A stretch of 64,000 nucleotides of DNA from Stenogyne calaminthoides (taxonomy: Eukaryota > Streptophyta > Magnoliopsida > Lamiales > Lamiaceae). The stretch covers positions 7,817,263 to 7,881,262 of the forward strand of contig JBBCBC010000037.1 of the NCBI GenBank assembly GCA_037126765.1. Reading direction: 5' to 3'. The notes under the pieces were generated by a model that had not been told where the DNA came from, ran no database searches, and worked only from the letters and a program-made list of their open reading frames with translations. Below, piece after piece: positions 57,625 to 64,000 of this stretch (positions are counted from its first letter, which is position 1; the number at the start of each line of letters is the position of its first letter). Made by a program: the position numbers and the translations under genes.

Positions 57625-60600
57625 ATGGAGACAAAAGTTGTGCAACAATTTATCATCTTTGTTATTTTCCTTCCTTTCCTCTGTTTGAGCTTAGAAACAG
57701 ACACCATATCTTCCAGTTTAGTTGTCAAAGATCCAGATACCATAGTATCTCGAAAGCAGGCGTTCAAATTGGGATTCTTTACCCCTGAGAACACCACCAA
57801 CCGCTACTTAGGGGTCTTGTACGCTCTCTCAAAAGAAACCGTGGTATGGGTCGCAAACAGAGACAAACCCCTCCACGATTTTGCCAACACTGTAACTATT
57901 TCGAAAGACGGCAATCTGATCCTCATTAATGGGAAGAATCAAACTGTGTGGTCAACCAATGTCGCCACTACTTCTCCAACTAATGCCACTCTTCAAATTC
58001 TGGACACCGGAAATCTTGTGCTCCGGAACATTGCCACAAATGCCACGACGTGGGAGTCCTTTTCACAACCTACAAATGTTGACTTGCCGGGCATGAAGAT
58101 AAGCCACAACACAAAGACTGGGAAGAAGGTGGTACTATCGGCATGGAAAAATGCCACAGACCCTGCCTTCGGAAGTTTCACTTCCGGGCTCCAAGTTTTG
58201 AGTATCCCAGAAAGCTTCATGTGGAAGAACGGGCGCCCGTACTGGAGGAGCGGCCCGTGGAACGGCAAGATTTTTATCGGGGTACACGACATGTTTTATC
58301 CGCACCTGGATGGATTGACTCGAGTGGAAAACGATCACGAGGGCACTTTCTACCTCATGCAATACGGAGAGAAGGCAATTGTGGTCCTCCAGCCTTGGGG
58401 AATCTTTGCTGTGATGCTGTGGGATGATCAGAAGAAGAGTTGGGATGAGGTATACCATTCTCCTCAAAACGAATGTGATCTTTATGGAAGGTGTGGCCAG
58501 TTAAGGCTTCCCCTATCTGTTCTTGCTTGAGGGGGTTTGAGCCTGTCAATAAACAAGAGTGGAGGAGTGGGAATTGGACTAGAGGTTGCCAGAGGGCAGT
58601 TCAATTGAAGTGTGGAACTTCAGATGGATTTCGAGGCTTCAGTTTATGAAGGTTCCGGATTTCCCTCAACCATTCTCTAATTATGATATACAAGAATGTG
58701 GGAGGAGATGTTTGGGGAATTGTTCTTGCGTAGCTTATGCTCATGAACCTACAATCGGTTGTATGCTTTGGAGTTATACTTTGATCGACCTCCAGAACTT
58801 CAACGATGTTGGTCTTGATATTTATGTTCGTCTCGCGTCTTCAGAATTAGGTACGTCTCATTCTTATATCCTCAATTTTCTGATTAATATTCCTGAGGAA
58901 TTTTACGTAATGAGTTTGAGCTCCTTTTCATTTTTATCAGATGCTCACAAAGACAAGAAGATACTGTTTATCATAATTCCACTAGTCTTGGCTTTTGTTT
59001 GCATATTAGTTTTCATCTTCATTACTCGGTGCAGCTGGATGGTAAAGACAAAAGGTGAGATTAGCCGGCCAATTACTTGCTTGTACAGTATATGTATAAT
59101 AATAATAATAATAATAATAATAATTGAATTCAACTTCACTCCTGTATTAATTGTTGTATCTTAATTTCTGAAATCAGGAGCCAAAACAAAAGACAAGAAT
59201 GTCCCTCAAGCAGGGCAAACATTTTCATCAGATTCAACTGTGATTATACTCAAACATGAATCTGAGAAAGTAAAGATAGGAGAGTTGCCAGAGTTCACTT
59301 TCGAAACGCTTGCAAATGCTACAGATCAATTCAACGAAAATAATCTTCTTGGGAGGGGAGGTTTTGGTCCTGTTTATAAAGTATGACCGATCTTTCTTCC
59401 AATTTTGCATCATCACATTTTTTAAATAGCAACCTTTACTTATTGTTTTCGAGCATGTGTGCTTGTATAGGGGAATCTGGAAAATGGGAAAGAAATAGCT
59501 GTCAAGAGACTCTCTTCAGCTTCTGGACAAGGAATGCAAGAATTCATGAATGAAGTGATCGTCATCTCCAAACTCCAACACAGGAATCTTGTCAGATTGT
59601 TGGGGTGGTGCGTAGAGAACGAAGAGAAGATTCTAATATACGAATTCATGCCAAACAAAAGCTTGGACGTTTGTTTCTTTGGTCAGTTCAACCTCTAAAC
59701 ACCAATTCTAATTTCTGTATATATATTATATTTTTAATTTCCCGACATAATTCTTTTATATTTTCTATAGATCCTACACATCCATCACATAAGATTTTAG
59801 ATTGGAAGAAACGTTTCAATATCATCGAGGGCATTGCTCGAGGCCTTCTATATCTTCACAAGGACTCGACACTAAGGATCATTCACCGTGACCTTAAGCC
59901 AAGTAATGTGCTACTGGATGACGATTGGAACCCAAAGATCTCCGATTTTGGCTTGGCACGAATTTTCGGAGGAAACCAGGAACATGACAATACTGCAAGA
60001 GTTGTGGGAACATAGTAAGAGATTAATCTTGAAGTAGAATAGTCATGCTGTTAACTATTAGTTTGTTCATGCCAATTTATACAATGCGTGATTTTGCAGT
60101 GGATACATGGCGCCTGAATATGCAACAGAAGGCAGATTTTCTGAAAAATCGGATGTCTACAGTTTTGGTGTATTGGTGTTAGAGATAGTAAAAGGAAAAA
60201 AGAACACGCATTATTACAACCAGGAGCTGTCTTTGAGCCTTTTAGGATATGTAAACCCTTTCTCCTTAGTAATTATTAGTACATCACTCTTTCTTTAATT
60301 ATATGAAGACAAATAACCTAGTGTTATTTTGTTTCACTAAATTTCAGGCCTGGAAATTGTGGAATGAAGATAATGCTTTGGGTTTCGTGGATCAAAGTAT
60401 AGCAAATTCAAGCTTGGAGCAAGAAATCACCCGGTGCATTCAGATTGCCTTGCTGTGTGTCCAAGAATTTGCTAAAGATCGGCCTTCAATTCAAAATGTT
60501 GTTTCAATGCTTAGTCGTGAAATCGTTGAGCTACCACTACCACAGCAGCCGGTGTTTGCTGACAAGTGGAATGCCTTGGCTACTGGATCCACACACCGAG

Positions 60601-60665
60601 TAGTCGGAGTCGGAGTCGGAGACTCCATTAATGACCTCACGCTCACTGCCCTCGATGGTCGATGA
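57625..60665 (+). pseudogene. G-type lectin S-receptor-like kinase, copy D (16-bp deletion, array edge)
   Basis: Exons 57625-58850, 58941-59054, 59178-59380, 59471-59681, 59771-60014, 60100-60250, 60348-60665. In exon 1 a 16-bp stretch (present in C after GTGTGGCCAG) is missing at 58501, with GTT at both sides of the lost segment. A second loss of one T follows at about 58630. The frame is wrong between them, so translation stops at 58530 inside the EGF-like region, at 301 residues. A short soluble B-lectin/S-domain protein with signal peptide could still be made. It is the most diverged copy (for example VDLPG for VHLPG, NLILING, FMWKNG). The last exon has THRVVGVGVGD in place of TQPANPVIQD, then rejoins LTALDGR. 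Kinase motifs are intact downstream. Not a homopolymer-only defect, so true inactivation is more likely than in B. Confidence 0.9.
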
Positions 60666-61515
60666 GATCGGCCGCCGATCAAACTATATATCTTAATTTA
60701 CACGTCTTTCTATTCTACTGATATAAGTAGTGATACTCCAGTTTTCCATGTAAAATGAGGGTGAAAATGGGCCGAGCCAGGATATGTTAACTGTGATATG
60801 TATTTTAACAGGTTCAAGCATGTCCATTTTAATACAAGGGTAGGGTGTAAAAGCCCATTTAAAGTTTTTTAAGTCCATTTCATTTAAATATCAAATTTAA
60901 AAGTAAATATTATTATTATTATTATTGTGATTTTAAAATTTGTTTGATGTGTTTAGTTAAAAGTAGTTTTTTTGGGCTCGTTTATTGTGAACCGGTTAAG
61001 GCTTGGACCGTTTAGCCTGAGCCATATAAGGTTGAGCCCTGCAAGATTAGGGCCAACCCACCAGTACATTTTATATTTACTTTTAATTAATTTTAATATA
61101 ATTTGATGATAATTTTAATAATTTTTTGTACATATTTTAGATGAAATTAGTTAAAAGCCAACATTTAAATCAAATAAAAATATTAAGTAATAGCTATATT
61201 GAGTATTAAATAGTGTCATCTCTTCAATATTGCTTATTCTTAAAAAAAAAAGTTTGTTGATGTGATTAAATATAATTAGGAACACATTTATTGTATTAGT
61301 CTATCTCCTTTGATTTTATACGTAAAATTTAAATTACACCATATTATATCATGGATATTTTGAATTTTTTTTTTTTTAAGTTTTTATTTCGTGGCCCGTT
61401 AGTAGCCCGCGAACCGTTAGCGTTAGATTCCAACTATCAATGGCCCATTTATCGGGGAACCGATAAAACCCTGAACCGTTTAAGCCCGCGGTTCTATAGG
61501 ACTGACCCTAATGAA
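60666..61515. mobile_element. Unique flank with hAT-like relic
   Basis: Tandem-unit sequence ends within about 50 bp of the kinase D stop. From about 60755 there are GGGCCGAGCC, GGGCTCG, GAACCGGTTAAGG, GCCTGAGCC, GGCCCGTTAG and GAACCGTTTAAGCCCGCGG words at both ends of an AT-rich middle, like the GGCC/AACCG-rich subterminal regions of plant hAT elements. No coding sequence, ends or target duplication were defined. Confidence 0.35.
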
Positions 61516-62119
61516 TTATGACAGACCGTGAAAGTGATGTGATTTTGATTTATTTTTTTTGTCAATAAAAGTGCTATTTTTCCCGAAGCACCGTGAAAGG
61601 CTCTCAACAAAAAAATGACGGATGGCTGTAAAAAATGAGTCGGCCGGATTCGTAATAATAAAGAAGAAGCCCAATTCAGCAATTTTTGGTGGCCCAGCAA
61701 GCGCGAAGCCGCCCATATTTCAGCCGTGTAAATAACTAAATACTATATATTAATAGGTCACAGAATTTCAATGTTTCTGACAATGACATATTCCGTTGAG
61801 TCTTTTTTTTGTTAATAGGTTAAATTTTTTATCTACTATAACTATAAATTAATAATTTAGAAATTTATACACACTCTTGAGTGTTTTAATGTCAATTTTC
61901 TGTAATTAATAGCAAGATAGAAATGGGGGATTATTGAGAAGCGCGAAGATAACAAGTTGTTGGTTGGCCTTTTCATTCCCGAATACAGACCTCTTAAAAA
62001 TAAATCAGAAGGCCCAGAAAAAAAAGGATCACAAATTTTCAGGCGATTTTTTTTTAAATAGCAAGATGACTTGTGGTGATTTGTGAACGATTCGGTATGC
62101 TGTGAAATTTATTCACAGT
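61516..62119. other. Non-coding intergenic stretch
   Basis: No gene or element recognised; short open frames here have no familiar domains. Confidence 0.4.
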
Positions 62120-62335
62120 TAAACTGGTTCATTTTTACACTTCAGTTATCATGGTCACACCCTTTAGTAATATAAGTCACACTCTTCAGTTATCACAACT
62201 ACACTCTTTAGTGTAATATAAGTCACACCCTTTATTTTTATGAGTAATATTCTTTCTAGTAAAAATTCACACTCTTCAGTTATATAACGTAATACCCTTT
62301 AGTTATATAAGTCACACTCTTAAACCAGTTTTACT
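62120..62335. repeat. Degenerate tandem array of ~25-30-bp CACACTCTT units
   Basis: Units such as AAGTCACACTCTTCAGTTAT and AAGTCACACCCTTTA recur about seven times between 62125 and 62320. They are diverged, which suggests an old array. No function assigned. Confidence 0.65.
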
Positions 62336-62967
62336 GTAAAACTTGTTCACCATATACTTTACTTTTTTTATATGTGCACGCGCTAAATCATTAATTAGAT
62401 CTATTTAAATATGAATCATATAAAAATAAAATTGATCAAGATTTTTATTTTATTATTGGAAGGAAAAATTGATCAAAAGATTTGAATCGAGTAAACCGTG
62501 CACTAGGTGCAATCAAGTGCTACTCTAATTCTTTTAATGCAATACTTAGATGGGATTTTATATGGTCAGAAAAACCTTCGTCATTCTTGACATTAAAAAT
62601 TCTCTAATTATCATTGAATTATTGATCCAACGAATGAGATTCATTTTTTATGATTGTACTTCGCATTAGTGCGTTTGCACTTTGCTAAATGCAATCGCCC
62701 TAGTAAAAAAATTAAAATAATAAAAAAAAATATATAATGACCAAATTATCCTTATATATTAAAAAAATTCATTAATTATAAAATTATATTTTCATTTTTA
62801 AATCAAAATATTTTAAACATGTCAAATTTATTATAATCATAAACGAAAAATTTATCATTAATCCTTTAAAAAAAAGAGAGAAAAATTTATCATTAATTCA
62901 GCCCTATATCATTAATTCTTCTCGCGATTCCACACCTCCACGATGGTTTATGTATGTGACTTTTTAC
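62336..62967. other. AT-rich stretch with a weak inverted repeat
   Basis: Around 62500-62530 and 62655-62705 the words GTGCACTAGGTGCAATC and GCACTTTGCTAAATGCAATC may form a small inverted element. Otherwise featureless. Confidence 0.3.
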
Positions 62968-63973
62968 TAGAGTTGTCCATCCGAATCGGAACAGGCGGTT
63001 ATAATTGGAATCGGATAAATCGGAACCGGAACCGGAACCGTGAAGAATCAGAACCGAAACCGTGTATTACACGGTTCAGTTTCGGTTCCTACTTCTACAA
63101 AACTGTAACAGTCGGTTCAGAACCGGCAGTTCCATGTCGAACCGGATATGACCGTTGGAACCGGCGGTTCCGCGGTTCCGAATCGGGAACCGCCGGTTCT
63201 CGTCCTTTTTTTTTTTTTTCATGGTTGAGATTGAGTCAAATGTTACCGTTTTTTGATCCAATGGTCGAGATTCAAGAAGAAAGTTACCATTTTTTTTTAT
63301 TATTATTTTTCCAAACTCTATAAATATTCCTTCATTTGTATTCATTTTCTTGCACCAACTTGATGCAAATTGATCAATTCTTCTTCATCTCTCTAATTCT
63401 CTTGTTCTAACTTTATAAGCTTCATAGTTCATACTACTTCATAATTCATATATTATTGATATTGATATATTTTATACATTATAGTATATAGTTTATATTA
63501 TATACACTTTACTTTATATTTTATATTACACAAAAAAATGTCAAGAAGAGGAGGATCATCATCTTCTAGTTCTAGAGGAGGAAAAGGAAAGAGTCCGATG
63601 ACTTCCGATTTTCCTCCACCTCCTCCTCCTGCACAATTCAATATTCCATGGAGTGTGGAGGAAATAGAAGCGAGTCTTGGTCCCGGTTATGCGGATGCCA
63701 CTTTTTCAAATGAAGAATTTCAACAACCACGTGGTGGTACTCAAGAAAGTACTCATGGTCATGGACATGGTCCTCATGAAAACGAAGAAAATGTGGAGGA
63801 GGCCATTCCATCTCAAGGCAGAGAAAGAAGATGTAGAGTTCTTGCATCCGATATATTCACCATTCACTTCAAAAAAGTGGCAACCGATGAGGTAGATATA
63901 TTTAAAGTTTAGCGCGGATTCTAGCGAAGATAGTGTGATCAACGACACAACCGAAACCGAAAGTGAAGCTTAA
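62968..63973 (+). mobile_element. Probable hAT element, internally deleted (3' end not seen)
   Basis: TAGAGTTGTCCATCCG at 62968 looks like a hAT-type terminus. It is followed by about 220 bp dense in CGGAACCGG / GGCGGTTCC words in both orientations (62985-63205), the subterminal repeat style of Ac-like elements. A promoter-like AT stretch and the ORF at 63538 follow. After that ORF's stop, sequence at 63915-63973 reads as an acidic tail (SSEDSVINDTTETESEA, stop) that could be the C-terminus of the same transposase, implying the middle is deleted. The 3' terminus is beyond or near the window end. Confidence 0.55.
63538..63912 (+). pseudogene. hAT-like transposase N-terminus with start of a BED-type finger, 124 aa
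   Basis: It starts MSRRGGSSSSSSRGGKGKSP, a Ser/Gly-rich basic leader, then PPPPPP, an acidic/His-rich linker (HGHGHGPHENEEN) and LASDIFTIHFKKVATDEVDIFKV followed by a stop at 63910-63912. The last part resembles the opening of BED zinc fingers in plant hAT transposases (S-D-x-W-x-H-F-x-K-V pattern), but the Cys and His pairs that should follow are missing. It is probably a truncated transposase, not a host gene. The start is the first ATG after a TATA-rich upstream region. Confidence 0.5.
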
Positions 63974-64000
63974 ATCTTCTTAAGATTTAAGTCTTGAGGT

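Noticed and set aside
16739..60665. S-locus (self-incompatibility) interpretation of the S-domain kinases
   Set aside because: No small Cys-rich pollen ligand or polymorphic SRK/SLG pair is visible. SD1-type S-domain kinases are a large family mostly unrelated to self-incompatibility, and kinase copies here are near-identical tandem duplicates.
60693..61716. Minus-strand ORFs of 61-68 aa in the right flank
   Set aside because: No domain, AT-rich or low-complexity content, and no sign of splicing or conservation.

Overview
This window looks like nuclear DNA of a flowering plant, most likely a eudicot. It holds spliced genes with GT-AG introns: S-domain (G-type lectin) receptor-like kinases and a CYP71-clan cytochrome P450. 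It also carries plant transposon classes: CACTA/En-Spm elements with CACTACTACACATTTG-type ends, a Stowaway-like MITE, a MULE-type MITE with a 9-bp target duplication, and hAT-like pieces. Intergenic DNA is very AT-rich. I cannot name the species from sequence alone.

The dominant structure is a large tandem array. A unit of about 17.7 kb is repeated: A from 1 (entered inside the kinase gene) to about 16738, B 16739-34429, C 34430-57624, and D, a final kinase gene at 57625-60665 after which the array stops. Stop codons of the four kinase genes lie at 2080, 19762, 37464 and 60665 (spacings 17682, 17702 and 23201 bp). Each complete unit runs, in + coordinates: kinase gene (+), AT-rich 3' flank, small inverted-repeat element, a roughly 2-kb CACTA element with ACG target duplications, P450 gene (-), a fold-back-like element with two opposed arrays of ~21-bp GTACCACC repeats, CACTA remnants carrying the end of an Ulp1-like gene, relic of a second receptor-kinase promoter, two inverted-repeat MITEs, a receptor-kinase pseudogene with pieces on both strands, a Stowaway-like MITE, then the next kinase promoter. 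Unit C is about 5.5 kb longer because it holds two nested CACTA elements (45241-52675) where A and B hold a different, truncated one.

Coding capacity: only the kinase of unit C is intact as read (7 exons, 826 residues). The others carry frameshifts: A two 1-nt homopolymer gains, B two 1-nt homopolymer losses, D a 16-bp deletion plus a 1-nt loss. All three P450 genes are intact (2 exons, 504 residues, nearly identical). The CACTA element of units A and B keeps a short intact ORF for a transposase-associated domain only.

Beyond 60665 the sequence is unique: hAT-like relics, a small degenerate CACACTCTT array, and at 62968-63973 a probable internally deleted hAT element with a BED-finger-like N terminus. 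A repeated theme among units is clustered differences at CAG/CTG sites in transposon DNA. These may be consensus errors and should be checked before broken genes are taken at face value.
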